Assembly: GCA_023150835.1 (NCBI GenBank)
Contig: JAKLKB010000007.1
Coordinates: 23,115 to 87,114 of the forward strand
From: Myxococcota bacterium
GTDB taxonomy: Bacteria > Myxococcota_C > UBA6777
DNA: 64,000 nt
Direction: 5' to 3'
This document shows, one piece after another, positions 8,979 to 19,602 of the stretch. The first letter of the stretch is position 1. Each line of letters begins with the position of its first letter. The notes under the pieces were generated by a model, which saw only the letters and a program-made list of their open reading frames with translations, did not search any database and was not told the origin of the DNA. Made by a program: the position numbers and the translations under genes.

Positions 8979-9917
8979 ATGGCATCCAATATCATCGAGG
9001 TTGTGCCGCTGCGCTACGATGTTGCTTTTAAAAAAGCGTTTGGGCAGGTCGATGTCTTCAATGCTTTTGTGCGCGATGTTTTGGGGATCGAGTTCGAGGT
9101 GGATGAAGTGATCCAAGAACACAGCTACCACGAACAGATCGGGCGCGTGAAGATCAAGTACGACCTCTTCGCCGAGGATGAAGAGCGTCGCATTATTGTT
9201 GAGATCCAACACGCCTATGAGTCTGATTTTTTCGACCGATTTCTTTACTACCACCTGCTTGGCATGATCGAACAAGTTCACAACTTTCACGACTACCGCT
9301 TCCAAAAAACCGTCTATACGATCGTCATGTTGACTTCCATGCCCAAAGATACCGAGCGTCTCTTTGCCTCTCTGAATGTTAACTTCGATTGCCGCGATGA
9401 ATCCGATCAAATCCACAACCTTTTTCCTCACCGCCTGATCTTTATCAACCCCAATCTGCTCAACGAACAGATCTCCCCACAGCTTCGCCTCTGGCTACAA
9501 GCTGTTCAAGACTCCCTTGATGCAAAGGTCAACCTCAACGATTACAAAAAACACCCTCTTCTCAAAAAAGCCCTTCTTTCGGTTCAAAAGCAATCCATGA
9601 CCCCCGAGGAACTCGCCAAACTCAAAGATGAATCCGCTTGGGAACGCACCAAACGCGAAAGCCGTCAAGAAGGACGCGAAGAAGGTATTCAACAAGGCAT
9701 CCAACAAGGCATCCAACAAGGCATCCAACAAGGCATCCAACAAGGCATCCAACAAGGCATCCAACAAACCCGCGAAACGACCGCCACAAAGCTGCTCGCC
9801 CAAGGTATCACACACGAGATCATCGCAACCGCCACAGGCCTCTCCCTCGAAGAGATCGCTTCCCTCGATTCCACCCACACGCCAACCAAGTCACCCACAC
9901 GAAAGAAAAAGTCATAG
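8979..9917 (+). CDS. Rpn/PD-(D/E)XK family transposase-like nuclease
   Basis: Protein of 312 residues of the Rpn family (recombination-promoting nuclease, PD-(D/E)XK fold), often annotated as putative transposase. The N-terminal part is characteristic: LRYDVAFKKAFG, then an Asp/Glu-rich KYDLFAEDEERRIIVEIQ, in which D, E-V-E and Q fit the nuclease core, then FFDRFLYYHLLGMIEQ. The C-terminal part has EGREEGIQQG followed by a run of seven GIQQ tetrapeptides (9684-9767) and a short helix-turn-helix-like segment, a usual ending of this family. The ATG at 8979 follows AAAGG; an upstream in-frame ATG at 8919 only adds residues without similarity. Family members promote RecA-independent recombination in E. 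coli. Whether this one acts on the repeats in the window is unknown. Confidence 0.85.
   Translation: MASNIIEVVPLRYDVAFKKAFGQVDVFNAFVRDVLGIEFEVDEVIQEHSYHEQIGRVKIKYDLFAEDEERRIIVEIQHAYESDFFDRFLYYHLLGMIEQVHNFHDYRFQKTVYTIVMLTSMPKDTERLFASLNVNFDCRDESDQIHNLFPHRLIFINPNLLNEQISPQLRLWLQAVQDSLDAKVNLNDYKKHPLLKKALLSVQKQSMTPEELAKLKDESAWERTKRESRQEGREEGIQQGIQQGIQQGIQQGIQQGIQQGIQQTRETTATKLLAQGITHEIIATATGLSLEEIASLDSTHTPTKSPTRKKKS
9684..9767 (+). repeat. 12-bp tandem repeat (GIQQ)7 in the Rpn-like gene
   Basis: Seven contiguous 12-bp units, six of them ggcatccaacaa, encode Gly-Ile-Gln-Gln. Such a run is common at this place in the family and probably forms a helix or coiled coil. Confidence 0.95.
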
Positions 9918-10088
9918 TATCCTATTGGGCGCGCACCCAGCGGGGTTTCACCGCCCGCGCAAACCTCGTATCACCCCAACAACGATGGGCGGCCTTTTTT
10001 TGAGATGCCCCGAACCGAGCGGGGGGATGATGCGTTGGGGGGACGTATCAAAGAGCCAGACACCTCACAGATTTGGAGGCCATTCGCG

Positions 10089-11300
10089 ATGAAGCAGGAA
10101 CATTCGATAGAGATCAGCAGGGTGCAAGATCAAGAAGAGTTGAAGGGGTTGGCGGATGCCTTGCGCCGATCGCTGTGGTTTCCGCGATTGGAAGACGATG
10201 ACTGGACGGTGCGCGAAGGCGTGGAGCGATTGCGGATCGCTCGATTAGACGGAGAAGTTGTGGGGGGGCTTTCGTGCCACCTGATGGGGCAGTGGTTTGG
10301 AGGCCGAAGCGTACCGATGGGAGCGATCCGAGCTGTGGGGATTCGTCCAGATGCGCGGATGTACGGGGTTGCACACACCATGTTGACATCCAACCTCACA
10401 GAGCTACGAGAAGCAGGCATCCCGTTGGCTTCGTTGTATCCCGCCACACAGCGGTTGTATCGCTCTGTCGGTTATGGGAGTGCAGGGACGATGGTTTGGT
10501 ACAGACAGCCGATCTCTGAGCTACATCCGACAACACGAACAGAGCTGCGCGTACGAGGATTGTCTGGTTCGATGGAGATGCTGCGCGAGGTCTTGGAACC
10601 GTTATATCGCGCTCGGGCAGAGCGGACCAACGGGCATTTGGAGCGCAGCGATTGGATGTGGGATCGTTGCTTTTTGAAGCCGGGGGGAAAACAACCCCGC
10701 GATGTCTATGTCGTCGATCGCGATGGAAAAGCCGAAGGATACGTCATCTGCGATCACGAGCGGATCCCAGATCAATTTCGAGGACGCTTGGAGATCCGTG
10801 ATTGGCAAGCCACGACGCCCGAAGCGATGCGTCAGCTCTGGTGCTTTGTGGCCGATCATCGCTCGCACATGGAATTTGTGCGATGGCACGGGCCACGCGC
10901 AGAGCCGATGTTGGCGATGCTCGATCAACACCAATGGGAGATCGATGTTTCCTTGACATGGATGACGCGGATCGTCGATGTGGTAGAAGCCTTGCGCAAG
11001 CGCGGTTATTCTCCTGCTCTCTCGACGCAAGTCAGCCTGCGCGTCGAAGATCCTTGCTTGCCTTGGAATCGCGGATGTTGGCGGCTAGTCGTCGAAAACG
11101 GCCTAGCCAACGTCACAGAAACCACTCCCGACTCCAAAACCGCCACGCTCCAAGTCCAAGGACTGTCCTCGTTATACACAGGCTATCTTTCACCCTATTC
11201 ACTCGAACAGATGGGCCTCTTGCAAGGTCCATCCGATACCTTGGCAGAGTTGGCGCTCTTGTTTGCAGGTGGAGAACCTTGGATGCCTGATATGTTCTAA
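10089..11300 (+). CDS. Eis-like GNAT family N-acetyltransferase
   Basis: Protein of 403 residues, about the length of mycobacterial Eis, which acetylates lysines and aminoglycosides with acetyl-CoA. The N-terminal GNAT domain shows VPMGAIRAVGIRPDARMYG, the beta4-to-CoA-binding loop, then LASLYPATQRLYRSVGYG, where Eis proteins have the catalytic Tyr region. A second GNAT-like domain and a C-terminal SCP2-like part ending in PWMPDMF follow; Eis proteins also end in Phe, whose carboxylate takes part in catalysis. The ATG at 10089 is supported by GGAGG 9 bases upstream. The gene stands alone, with an R1 repeat downstream. The true substrate cannot be inferred. Confidence 0.85.
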   Translation: MKQEHSIEISRVQDQEELKGLADALRRSLWFPRLEDDDWTVREGVERLRIARLDGEVVGGLSCHLMGQWFGGRSVPMGAIRAVGIRPDARMYGVAHTMLTSNLTELREAGIPLASLYPATQRLYRSVGYGSAGTMVWYRQPISELHPTTRTELRVRGLSGSMEMLREVLEPLYRARAERTNGHLERSDWMWDRCFLKPGGKQPRDVYVVDRDGKAEGYVICDHERIPDQFRGRLEIRDWQATTPEAMRQLWCFVADHRSHMEFVRWHGPRAEPMLAMLDQHQWEIDVSLTWMTRIVDVVEALRKRGYSPALSTQVSLRVEDPCLPWNRGCWRLVVENGLANVTETTPDSKTATLQVQGLSSLYTGYLSPYSLEQMGLLQGPSDTLAELALLFAGGEPWMPDMF

Positions 11301-11351
11301 GCCATCCCGACAAGTCTTTGCTCTTTGCTTGCGGCCTTCGTTGAAGACCTT

Positions 11352-11465
11352 ATACAAAATCCGCTCATCGTGTGATCGCAACACGTAGGGGCAGACAGGT
11401 GTGGCTGCCCAAGAACAGGGCGTCTACGCACGACCCTTCAACCACACATCTTGCGGATATCGTAT
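11352..11465 (+). repeat. R1 repeat, copy A (114 bp, ERIC-like palindrome)
   Basis: Intergenic palindromic element. Its ends are atacaaaatccgc and gcggatatcgtat, nearly perfect inverted repeats. A central hairpin has GGGGCAG on one side and CTGCCC on the other. Same length and order as copies at 27335, 46365 and 54179. It occupies part of the 348-base gap between the Eis-like gene and the next lipoprotein gene; I see nothing recognisable in the remainder. Confidence 0.9.
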
Positions 11466-11648
11466 TACACGCCACCTGAGCGCGTGGCATCCCCAAAGCC
11501 ATCGCAACAAGTGGGATTTCCTTTCTGGATCTTTTCGGCTCGATCCGCTATAACCCTTGGCCGTCCGCTCGAAGCACGCAGGAACAGCAAACGTGCGGAG
11601 CAAACGTTTCAAAAAACAAGTTTTTTCCATAAAAGAAAGGCATTTGAG

Positions 11649-12083
11649 ATGAGAACATGGCTCTTGTTTGTTAGCGGTTTTTTCTTTGCGTGCGTCTCTT
11701 TGGTCGCCTGTGGTCCGATCACACCCCAAGCTGCGTGCGAACGCGGCTTGCAAGCCAACTGCACTTACATTCATCGTTGTGCCACCGCAGAACAAAAACA
11801 AAGCAGTCACTTTGAGAAGCTTTTTGGAGCCGATGTTGCGGCCTGTGTCCGCATTCGCCAAGAAGGTGCCACTTCGACCCAAGGAGGCGTCACCCTCAGC
11901 ATCGAACCCGCCAAATGCAGCGAAAAAACCGAACAAACATACTGCAAGGATGCAAAGACGCCGATCTATCATCCAGAATTTGTGGCACAATGTCATTCCG
12001 ATTTTGAGACGCAAGCTTGCCCACCAAACCTACTCTTGCCGCCCACTCCCGCCAGTTGCGAAAAAGTTTGCCAAGCCACCTGA
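11649..12083 (+). CDS. small cysteine-containing lipoprotein
   Basis: Protein of 144 residues. MRTWLLFVSGFFFACVSLVAC is a lipoprotein signal with lipobox LVAC. The mature part has about ten cysteines spread at regular distances (CERG, CTYIHRC, ACVR, KCSE, YCKD, QCHS, QACPP, SCEKVC), so it should be disulfide-bonded and extracytoplasmic. I recognise no named family. The ATG at 11649 is preceded by AAAGG; the frame is open from 11451 but that part covers the non-coding stretch after R1 copy A. It lies upstream of serS with a 189-base gap. Confidence 0.7.
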   Translation: MRTWLLFVSGFFFACVSLVACGPITPQAACERGLQANCTYIHRCATAEQKQSSHFEKLFGADVAACVRIRQEGATSTQGGVTLSIEPAKCSEKTEQTYCKDAKTPIYHPEFVAQCHSDFETQACPPNLLLPPTPASCEKVCQAT

Positions 12084-12225
12084 TCATCCAAGGAAGAACG
12101 ATGCCCCCCACAACAGCATCCGCCCATCCCAAACAGATCGAGTCCGATCCCATCGCCTCTTGGTGCATTCTGCCTTGTGCGGTTGTTTTTTTTGATGACA
12201 ACCCTCAAAAACCGACGTAAACAAA

Positions 12226-12241
12226 GGGGCATCTTTGCCCC
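12226..12241 (+). promoter_or_regulatory. short hairpin in the serS leader
   Basis: GGGGCA and TGCCCC form a 6-bp perfect stem with a 4-base loop about 30 bases before the serS start. It is too far from the start to hide the Shine-Dalgarno AAAGGAGG directly. It may be chance or a local mRNA structure. Confidence 0.35.
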
Positions 12242-12272
12242 CAAGCAGCGCAGCCAAAGGAGGCCCCCGCGT

Positions 12273-13574
12273 ATGTTAGATCTGCATTATATCTTGTCGA
12301 ATCTCGAAGAGATCCGTGAAAATAACCAACAGCGCAAAGTCCAAGTCGATATGGATCGTTTCGTCGCACTCGCCGAAGAACGCCGCTTCTTGATCCAAGA
12401 CGTCGAAGACAAGCGAAGCCGCCGCAACGAAGTGTCCCGCTTGATGAAGGACAAGATCTCCCAAGAACAACGGCAAGCCTTGATCGAAGAAGGCCGTCAA
12501 CTCAAAGACGACCTCGAAAACCTCGAGATACGGATGAAACAGGCGCAAGATGATCTTCACGCGCTCCAGCTTCAAATCCCCAACCTGACCCATCCTGAAG
12601 CCCCACGCGGACACACCGACGAAGACAACAAAGAAGTCAAACGTTGGGGTACACCCACCCGTTTTGATTTCACCCCCAAAGATCACGTCGAGATCGCCGA
12701 AGCCTTGGGCTTGATCGACTGGGAACAAGCCTCGAAAGTGACAGGCTCCAAGTTTTACTTTTTGCGTGGCGATGCGGTTTGGCTAGAGCTTGCGCTACAA
12801 CAGTACGCCCTGCGCATCCTCGAACAAGAAGGATTCCAACTGTTCACGACGCCCGATCTCGCTCGCCGCGATATCCTCGAAGGCATCGGCTTTAACCCAC
12901 GCGGCGAAGGCACGCAGATCTATTCGATCGAAAACACAGACCTTTGTCTGATCGCCACCGCCGAGATCACACTCGGCGGATTCCACCAAGACCAGATCCT
13001 CGAAGAGACCAGCGCCCCCATCCTTTGTGCAGGTCTGTCCCACTGCTTTCGCACCGAAGCAGGTGCGCCCGGGCGCGCCTCGCGTGGGCTATACCGCGTT
13101 CACCAGTTCTCCAAAGTCGAGATGTTCGCCTTTACCACCCCCGAACAATCCAACGCCACCCTCGAACGCTTTCTCGCCATCGAAGAACGCATCTTCCAAG
13201 GACTGGGCATCCCCTATCGTGTGGTCGACTGCTGCACGGGTGATCTCGGCGGCCAAGCCTACCGCAAATACGATATCGAAGCATGGATGCCGGGGCGCGG
13301 TGAAGGCGGATCTTACGGCGAAGTGACGAGTGCCTCCAATTGCACAGACTATCAAGCCCGCCGCCTGATGATCCGCTATCGCAAAGAAGGCGAGAAAAAA
13401 CCGCTCTTTATGCACACGCTCAACGGCACGGCGATCGCCGCCAGCCGTGGGATCATCGCCGTCCTCGAAAACTATCAACAAGCCGATGGCAGCGTCGTGA
13501 TCCCCGAAGCCCTCCGCCCCTTCGTTGGAAAAGATATCCTCCGCCCCAAAACAGCCCCCTCTTCCGCCGCTTAA
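12273..13574 (+). CDS. serS: seryl-tRNA synthetase
   Basis: Class II aminoacyl-tRNA synthetase of 433 residues, normal for the family, charging tRNA-Ser (and tRNA-Sec where present). MLDLHYILSNLEEIRENN is the usual N-terminus. Residues about 30-105 are charged and helical, the antiparallel coiled-coil arm that contacts the tRNA long variable arm. Motif 2 is visible as CFRTEAGAPGRASRGLYRVH followed by QFSKVEMF, and motif 3 as NGTAIAASRGIIAVLENYQ. The ATG at 12273 has AAAGGAGG 9-10 bases upstream. The gene converges with the membrane-protein gene that ends 20 bases downstream on the other strand. Confidence 0.97.
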   Translation: MLDLHYILSNLEEIRENNQQRKVQVDMDRFVALAEERRFLIQDVEDKRSRRNEVSRLMKDKISQEQRQALIEEGRQLKDDLENLEIRMKQAQDDLHALQLQIPNLTHPEAPRGHTDEDNKEVKRWGTPTRFDFTPKDHVEIAEALGLIDWEQASKVTGSKFYFLRGDAVWLELALQQYALRILEQEGFQLFTTPDLARRDILEGIGFNPRGEGTQIYSIENTDLCLIATAEITLGGFHQDQILEETSAPILCAGLSHCFRTEAGAPGRASRGLYRVHQFSKVEMFAFTTPEQSNATLERFLAIEERIFQGLGIPYRVVDCCTGDLGGQAYRKYDIEAWMPGRGEGGSYGEVTSASNCTDYQARRLMIRYRKEGEKKPLFMHTLNGTAIAASRGIIAVLENYQQADGSVVIPEALRPFVGKDILRPKTAPSSAA

Positions 13575-13594
13575 ACGCTCTCCATCGAACTTTT

Positions 13595-14677
13595 TTACGG
13601 GCGCAAAAACACCATCGCAGGGAAGCCCAAGACAAACAACGCCATACAAAAAAACATCATACCACGAAACCAAACGCCCCATCCTTCGAGGCTTTGCGTG
13701 TCGTATAGACGTTCAAACACCAACAACGCACCGTACAACAAGCCCTGCGCAACGAACCATCCCAAAACGGGCATCATCTCCATCGAGGCCCCTTGACGGA
13801 TCGCAGAGCGCCGCACGATCTCCCACGCCCACAACGCACACAAACACGCCCAAGGAACCGATGTCGCAAACAAAGCCGCATCAAGGCTCCAAGCCTGAAA
13901 CAACCGCTGCTCTCGAATCATCCGCACACTACGCCACAGCATCCGCCCCCCCAAAACCGCCCACGCCCCCAACAACCCCCACCACGCAAGGCGTTGTCCG
14001 ACCTGCAAAGCCCCTGCACGCTCCACCCAAAGCCCCACGAAACCCAACCCCAGCCCCAACCACCAAGCGATCTGGAACGAAGAACGAAAAGCCCATTCTC
14101 CCCGCAGATAGCGCAAGATCACACCACACCACACCACAAACACACCGCCCAATCCCAACAGCCACCCGCCCGAGGCTCCCCAAAGCTTCCAGACTTCGCG
14201 AGGCCCAGCCCACCATGTGACGCCACCCGCGACCATCACCCCCACCCCAAACCACCACGCTCGACGGCGAAAGATCCACACCGAGATCGCCACCGCCACC
14301 CACAACAACACAGCACTCCCCCTCCATCGCTCGTTCCCCACGACCGCGACCTTCTGGCCCCACGCCAACGGCCACAAACACACACCCAACCAAGGCAACA
14401 ACCACAGCGCACGACGCGCATCCCGCCATTGTGACAAGGCATCTTCTGCCGAAACAACAGGCACTGACATCTCAAAAACAGGTGCTTCTTCCCAAAAAGC
14501 CCCCCATGCTTCGGCCACAAGCAACAGCGCCCCCCCCCACAGCGGCAACCATAACAGCCAACTCAAACGCTCCGATGGGGACGGAAATCCCACCGCGACG
14601 CCCCCGCCCCCCAAAACAACCAACGTCCACAACACCACACTCCACCCCACCGCACGCGGCATCGGGTGCCTTGTCAT
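13595..14677 (-). CDS. polytopic membrane protein, unknown function
   Basis: Protein of 360 residues, extremely rich in Trp, Leu, Gly and Val, with roughly ten hydrophobic segments separated by short Arg-rich loops; it must be an integral inner-membrane protein. I recognise no family. Its ATG overlaps the stop of the kinase gene as ATGA, so the two are translationally coupled, and GGACGAAGCAAG lies just before the start. This places it in one transcript with the kinase-ATPase and suggests a membrane partner or output, which is inference. A run of nine C on the plus strand (14530-14538) lies inside the gene and could slip. An upstream start at 14731 would overlap the kinase by more than 50 bases and is less likely. 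Confidence 0.7.
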   Translation of the reverse strand: MTRHPMPRAVGWSVVLWTLVVLGGGGVAVGFPSPSERLSWLLWLPLWGGALLLVAEAWGAFWEEAPVFEMSVPVVSAEDALSQWRDARRALWLLPWLGVCLWPLAWGQKVAVVGNERWRGSAVLLWVAVAISVWIFRRRAWWFGVGVMVAGGVTWWAGPREVWKLWGASGGWLLGLGGVFVVWCGVILRYLRGEWAFRSSFQIAWWLGLGLGFVGLWVERAGALQVGQRLAWWGLLGAWAVLGGRMLWRSVRMIREQRLFQAWSLDAALFATSVPWACLCALWAWEIVRRSAIRQGASMEMMPVLGWFVAQGLLYGALLVFERLYDTQSLEGWGVWFRGMMFFCMALFVLGFPAMVFLRP

Positions 14678-17600
14678 CTTGCTTCGTCCTCCAAAAACCA
14701 CTGTAATCCTGAAAAACGCAAAGCAGGCCACAAGATCGGTAGCGCTTCAGCCGCTTGTTGCCAGCTTTCTCGCGAACGGATCTCACAAGCCCGCAGCGCG
14801 TTGTGCAAACCTTTTTGCAAGCCTTTCCATTGATCTTCGAGACGTAAAGCGTACAGGCAGCCCATCCACAGTAGGTAATACACAAGGCTCGTCCATTCGG
14901 CTTCAAGCTGCGGATTGTGTTCTTGCATCAACGAAGGGATCATGTTGATCAAAAGCTCTTGTTCCCCAAGGGCCGACCAATGCGTCAGCATCTCACGAAG
15001 CACGCGCAGACTTTGCTCTAGCGCATCGGGCAACCGAAGTTGGATCGCGTATTCGACAGCCTTGAATTGCCAATAAAAGGCTTCTTTGGGGGCCGCTCCC
15101 TGTGAACAAAGCATCGCCACCACAGGAGCGATCGCGACAAGCTCCCGATATCCGCGAGATTGCAACATGGCTTGCGCAGCACGAAGCGCAAAAGGCGATT
15201 GTTCCTGCACAGACAAGGCTGATCGTGCGATATCCCGCAGTATCGGGAAAGAAAAAGCATAGCGTTCATCGTCTCCCCACGAACGCAACTGGAAAAAACG
15301 CAAGCGCAACAACTGATTGATCAGATCCAAGGTTTCAGTACGTTCCGATGCACACACCGCTTGGATCTCTTCGACAGAGAAAGGCTCGACCAAAAAGGCA
15401 CAGCCACGCACAGGAACGATCAATTGCGGTGGCAACATCGCCATCCGACTCTCAAGCAACGGACGAATCGCAAGATCCGACGAAGAAAGTGTGTCCACCC
15501 CGTTGGCATCGGCAACCCGCATGAGTGGCTTCGCAGGGCTGTTTCTCCCCAGAGGATGGGGTTTTGCGTAATGGGAGAGGTCGGATGAAGTTTGTTGCGT
15601 GTGCGTGTAAGTGTTCGTCGGAGACAGCACAGGAGCGTCGACTTCGGTGGTGGCGGGGTATCGGCGAAGATGGGGCGGTGGAGAAGAAAGCTTGTGTTGG
15701 GCCGAGAACGGGGCGGGGCTTTCTTGCAAGAAAGGTTGTTCGCTGGTATCCGCAAATCCCTCCGCACGAGAGGACTCTGCGTGCGATGACGAAGCAAATA
15801 CCGCACGTTGTGAAAGGTTCGATGAAGCCGATGTTTGCGATGACGAAGCAAATACCGCACGTTGCGAAAGGTTCGATGAAGCCGATGTTTGCGATGACGA
15901 AGCAAATACCGCACGTTGTGGTGGTGGCGATGGGATCGACGTTTGTGATGGCGCAACAAACACCGAATGTTGTGGAGCGGGTGATGCGGTAGAGGGCGCA
16001 ACCAAGGGGTTCTCCGAAGGATAGGGAGAAAGGGCATTCACGCCTGTTTGATCGCCTTCTTCATCCTCTTCCAAGGCGAGTTCCTGCCCGATGCCTTGTT
16101 CTGGCTTGTGTTGAGTGGCTTCCCGCCAAGCGATCTCTGCTCGCAGAGCTTCCAACATCGGCATCTTGGACATCACCATCGTCTGCTCAGAAGACGCCGC
16201 ATCGACGGCATGTTGTTGTGTACGCGCCAACAAAGCCTGCCCGACGGGGCTTGCGGGATGGATGCCTCCTCCAGAAACGAGATCCTGCGACCACACACCG
16301 AGTCCACCCGAAGGGACATCACGCTGTGATGTACCCAGTCCACCCGAAGGGACATCACGCTGTGATGTACCCAGTCCACCCGAAGGGACATCGCGCTGTG
16401 ATGTACCCAGTCCACCCGAAGGGACATCGCGCTGTGATGTACCCAGTCCACCCGAAGGGAGATCACGACGCTGCGCTGAAAGTCCTTTTGAAGCGGCATC
16501 TTTCGGATCTTCGATCTCCAGATCCAGTTCCAATTCCTCGATCTCTCCGGGCTGAAAGAACAAGGGCGGCAAGCTCATCGAAGGTTTTTGCTGCACAACC
16601 ACAGCAGGCGAAGAGGACGGTTCACCCGAAACATCCGAAGACTCAGCCCGAACAGAAAACGAAGAGGACGGTTCACCCGAAACATCCGAAGACTCGGCCC
16701 GCGCAGGAGAAGGGAGCCGATCAGTGCTGTCTGGATCGCGATCGTGGCGGTTTGCCTTCCCGTACAGCCCACGCGAAGAAGACGCACTATCGACATCCCC
16801 TTCGGAGGACAAGACCTTCGCCCTTTTTGTGGGTGGGGACTCGAAAGTTCGCTCTGTCACACGAGGGAGATTGTGTGGTGTCGAATCGCTGTTGAGTTCA
16901 GAAAGAAGCTCTGCGTCTTCGGCTTGGGAGATCGCAAACAAACCATCTTGCGTGTGGCTTGCTTGTTCTGTAGCCCACGGATTCGGCTCCATCGTATGAC
17001 GAGGCTTTTCGCGACGAGCAGACGCCTGCTTCTCGGATCTCGATGACGGCAGAGCCGCAGGATCGGGTGTATGCGACACCGCAGGCTCCGATCGCATCCC
17101 AGCCATCGGCGACGTATCGGCAGCGAATGGCGATTGAAGATCCAAAAGCGTGGCTTTTTCGGCCAACTTTCGGGCAGAAGAGGTCGCTACGGCAGAAGAG
17201 GTCGCTACGGCAGAAGAGGCCGCTGCGGCAGAAGAGGCCGCTGCGGATGCTTTGGTAAAGAGGGGCGGAGCGTTTTGCGAGAAAGAATCGACATGAATGG
17301 TGGTGAGTTGTGGCCCTGTGACATCCGACTCAAGGGGGGGCAAGCTGGCGACAAGAGAAGAGGATTCGTCGTCTGTGAGCGTGCGCACCAAAAGCTTACG
17401 GCGGGCATCGGCATCGGAAGTGGAAGTACGGTTGGAAGAGGGCAAGGAAGAGGGGGCGCGCTCAGAAACAGGAGAGAGTGAACGCTCAGAAACAGGAGAG
17501 GGTGAGACCATCTCTTCTTCAAAGAACAGATCAGACAATTGAAGAACTTGTGTTCCTTCGGAGAGAGGAGGTTGTGTGGTGGGCGCGGTTTCTTGTTGGG

Positions 17601-19365
17601 GTGTGGGTTGATCGGGGCGGGCTGTCCACGAAGGGTTGTCTTGTGTGGCGATCCCTACGGCGTGTTCGGCTTGTTGTAACCACCATCCTTGGTGCAAAAA
17701 CTCCAAAGTACGCAGGGGAACTCCATCACTCAAGCGACGTAGCTCTTGCATCGCTTCGGGGCGCGGCCAATGCCCATGAATCTGGGCCACCAAGGCTGTT
17801 TCTTCTTCTTCGGAGAGCGGAGGCAAGGCGATGCGCAACACGCGATCGTCTTGTGGCAAAACAAACCCCGCTTCGGCTTGGCGGCTGATCGCTCCAACCA
17901 CCAACAAAGGCAACGAACCCTCTTCCAAAAAGAAAGACATCATCTTGCGCAGGATCAGCAACGAAGCCGCATCCGCATGGTGAAGATCATCCAAGAACCA
18001 AGCCTGCGGCCCTTCGGCAAACAGATCCAACAACAACGGATACAGCAGGCCCCAGATCTCTTCGGAAGGTTGGCGCAGAGGGGGCATCTCCATCGACGGG
18101 ATATCGAGATGCTCGCGCATCAAAGGCAGGTAATGCGCCAAGATCTGGATACAAGGATCGTGTTGTAGCGCGGTCGGAAGATGAGGAAACAAACCGAGTA
18201 AAAACTCTGCAAGGCTCTGAAACGGCGCATGATGGGGGCGAAACGCCAAGTGGATCACATGATCTAAAGCGTGATGTGCTTGGCGGGTCATCTCTTCCAA
18301 AAACAGGCTCTTGCCGATGCCTGTAGAACCCGAAACCAACACCAAGCCGCCTTGGTGCTTGCGCGACAGCATCTCCAAACGCGCCTCGATCTCGGCCCGT
18401 TCGGGTTCGCGCCCCACCATATCGGGCAACCAATCCCCCACCATCGGAACGCTCGGAACCACCGACGCCGGCAACGACAACGCCATCGCAGGGGCCGCTT
18501 TGTCTCCGAAAAAATCTTGGTACATCGGGCGCAACGCTGCCCACAAGGCTTTGGCGTTGACATAACGTTTCGTTGCGTCTTTTTGCATACAGCGGTGGAT
18601 CGCTTCGGCCATCAGCGGCGGAAGATCGGGGCAAAACGACGATATCGGCGGAGGTTCTTCTTCCAAGACGGCCATCGCGATCTCGTGCAAAGCCCGTCCC
18701 TTGACGGGGATCGGACGGCGATCCGCAAAACAGATGTACAAGATCACACCCAACGAATACAGATCGGCCCGCCCATCCAATCGCCCACGTTCGACGATCT
18801 CGGGTGGGGCATACCCCAATGTCCCCAAGAATCCGGCATGTGTGACCATGCTGATATCGTGTCTGAGTTCACGGGCCAAACCAAAGTCCGCCAAAAAAGC
18901 CCGCTCATAGGTTCCATCCAACAAGATGTTGGCAGGCTTGAGATCTTGGTGAACCACCCGATGCGTGTGGATGTAATCCAGCGCCGAGATGATCTGCGCC
19001 ATCAACGGCAACAACAAGCGTACCCGCCCCTCCGTCGTGTGGTTTCGCAACTGCTTTTGATAAAAGCTCCACAGATCCGTCCCTTCGATGTAGTCCATCA
19101 CAAAAAAGGGGTAATCTTCGTGTTGACCGTAATCATGCACTGCAATCAAGTTCGGATGGCGCAGCTTGGAAAGTAGCCGAAACTCCCGCTCGAATCGCAC
19201 ACTCCACTTCTTGTCGTTGTTTTGTGGGCCTTGGTGCAACAGCTTGAGCGCGTAGGTCTGCCCTGCGCTGTTTTCCACTTGAAAGACCGTCGCCATCCCT
19301 CCCCGACCGATCTCTCTGACGATGTGATAGCCGCCTATCTGCTCAAATGGGGGTTGATTTGCCAA
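14674..19365 (-). CDS. Ser/Thr protein kinase fused to an AAA ATPase, with long repetitive linker
   Basis: Giant cytoplasmic signalling protein of about 1563 residues. The N-terminal 280 residues are a Hanks-type kinase: GRGGMA glycine loop (about 20-25), YALK lysine (41), HQDLKPAN catalytic loop (Asp141, HQD instead of HRD), DFG (160) and GTLGYAPPE. An ATPase domain of the AAA_16 kind follows, with Walker A GSTGIGKS at about 346-353 and Walker B-like FLDDLHHAD at about 455. Residues about 580-1265 are Ser/Ala/Gln/Pro-rich and repetitive, probably disordered. The last 300 residues are helical, as in PknK- or MalT-like regulators. No ATG is available. I chose the TTG at 19365, with AAGGAAAGG about 9 bases upstream; a TTG at 19404 is the alternative. 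It is coupled to the downstream membrane protein and divergent from uvrA. Confidence 0.85.
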   Translation of the reverse strand: MANQPPFEQIGGYHIVREIGRGGMATVFQVENSAGQTYALKLLHQGPQNNDKKWSVRFEREFRLLSKLRHPNLIAVHDYGQHEDYPFFVMDYIEGTDLWSFYQKQLRNHTTEGRVRLLLPLMAQIISALDYIHTHRVVHQDLKPANILLDGTYERAFLADFGLARELRHDISMVTHAGFLGTLGYAPPEIVERGRLDGRADLYSLGVILYICFADRRPIPVKGRALHEIAMAVLEEEPPPISSFCPDLPPLMAEAIHRCMQKDATKRYVNAKALWAALRPMYQDFFGDKAAPAMALSLPASVVPSVPMVGDWLPDMVGREPERAEIEARLEMLSRKHQGGLVLVSGSTGIGKSLFLEEMTRQAHHALDHVIHLAFRPHHAPFQSLAEFLLGLFPHLPTALQHDPCIQILAHYLPLMREHLDIPSMEMPPLRQPSEEIWGLLYPLLLDLFAEGPQAWFLDDLHHADAASLLILRKMMSFFLEEGSLPLLVVGAISRQAEAGFVLPQDDRVLRIALPPLSEEEETALVAQIHGHWPRPEAMQELRRLSDGVPLRTLEFLHQGWWLQQAEHAVGIATQDNPSWTARPDQPTPQQETAPTTQPPLSEGTQVLQLSDLFFEEEMVSPSPVSERSLSPVSERAPSSLPSSNRTSTSDADARRKLLVRTLTDDESSSLVASLPPLESDVTGPQLTTIHVDSFSQNAPPLFTKASAAASSAAAASSAVATSSAVATSSARKLAEKATLLDLQSPFAADTSPMAGMRSEPAVSHTPDPAALPSSRSEKQASARREKPRHTMEPNPWATEQASHTQDGLFAISQAEDAELLSELNSDSTPHNLPRVTERTFESPPTKRAKVLSSEGDVDSASSSRGLYGKANRHDRDPDSTDRLPSPARAESSDVSGEPSSSFSVRAESSDVSGEPSSSPAVVVQQKPSMSLPPLFFQPGEIEELELDLEIEDPKDAASKGLSAQRRDLPSGGLGTSQRDVPSGGLGTSQRDVPSGGLGTSQRDVPSGGLGTSQRDVPSGGLGVWSQDLVSGGGIHPASPVGQALLARTQQHAVDAASSEQTMVMSKMPMLEALRAEIAWREATQHKPEQGIGQELALEEDEEGDQTGVNALSPYPSENPLVAPSTASPAPQHSVFVAPSQTSIPSPPPQRAVFASSSQTSASSNLSQRAVFASSSQTSASSNLSQRAVFASSSHAESSRAEGFADTSEQPFLQESPAPFSAQHKLSSPPPHLRRYPATTEVDAPVLSPTNTYTHTQQTSSDLSHYAKPHPLGRNSPAKPLMRVADANGVDTLSSSDLAIRPLLESRMAMLPPQLIVPVRGCAFLVEPFSVEEIQAVCASERTETLDLINQLLRLRFFQLRSWGDDERYAFSFPILRDIARSALSVQEQSPFALRAAQAMLQSRGYRELVAIAPVVAMLCSQGAAPKEAFYWQFKAVEYAIQLRLPDALEQSLRVLREMLTHWSALGEQELLINMIPSLMQEHNPQLEAEWTSLVYYLLWMGCLYALRLEDQWKGLQKGLHNALRACEIRSRESWQQAAEALPILWPALRFSGLQWFLEDEAR
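15786..15950 (-). repeat. 54-bp tandem repeat in the kinase linker (about 3 units)
   Basis: Two near-identical 54-bp units and a diverged third encode the 18-residue motif [18 protein letters not shown] and variants. In frame; part of the low-complexity linker. Confidence 0.85.
16295..16474 (-). repeat. 36-bp tandem repeat in the kinase linker (5 units)
   Basis: Five units of 36 bp encode [12 protein letters not shown]. The three inner units are almost identical and the two edge units have diverged. In frame with the kinase gene. Confidence 0.9.
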
Positions 19366-19602
19366 GACTTCGGGCCTTTCCTTCGCAAAAGCGATCCTCG
19401 CCAAGCCACCTGATTCTGCGTGATACCTCTTCCTTGTTCCTGTCTTTGGGATGCTGTTCTCTGCGCTTCGTCACATACCGCGCATTTTATGACAAAAGCA
19501 AAGAACGGCGCAACATTCATCTCGACATCGTGCCAAATTCCTGCACCACACAAGACCGCGCCCCCCCCCCAACGCATCTCTACGCAAGGCACACCAAAAG
19601 CC

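Noticed and set aside
9918-10088. Rho-independent terminator after the Rpn-like gene
   Set aside because: A run of seven T follows GGGCGGCC, but the only pairing partner (CCGCCC) is about 40 bases away, too far for a convincing terminator.
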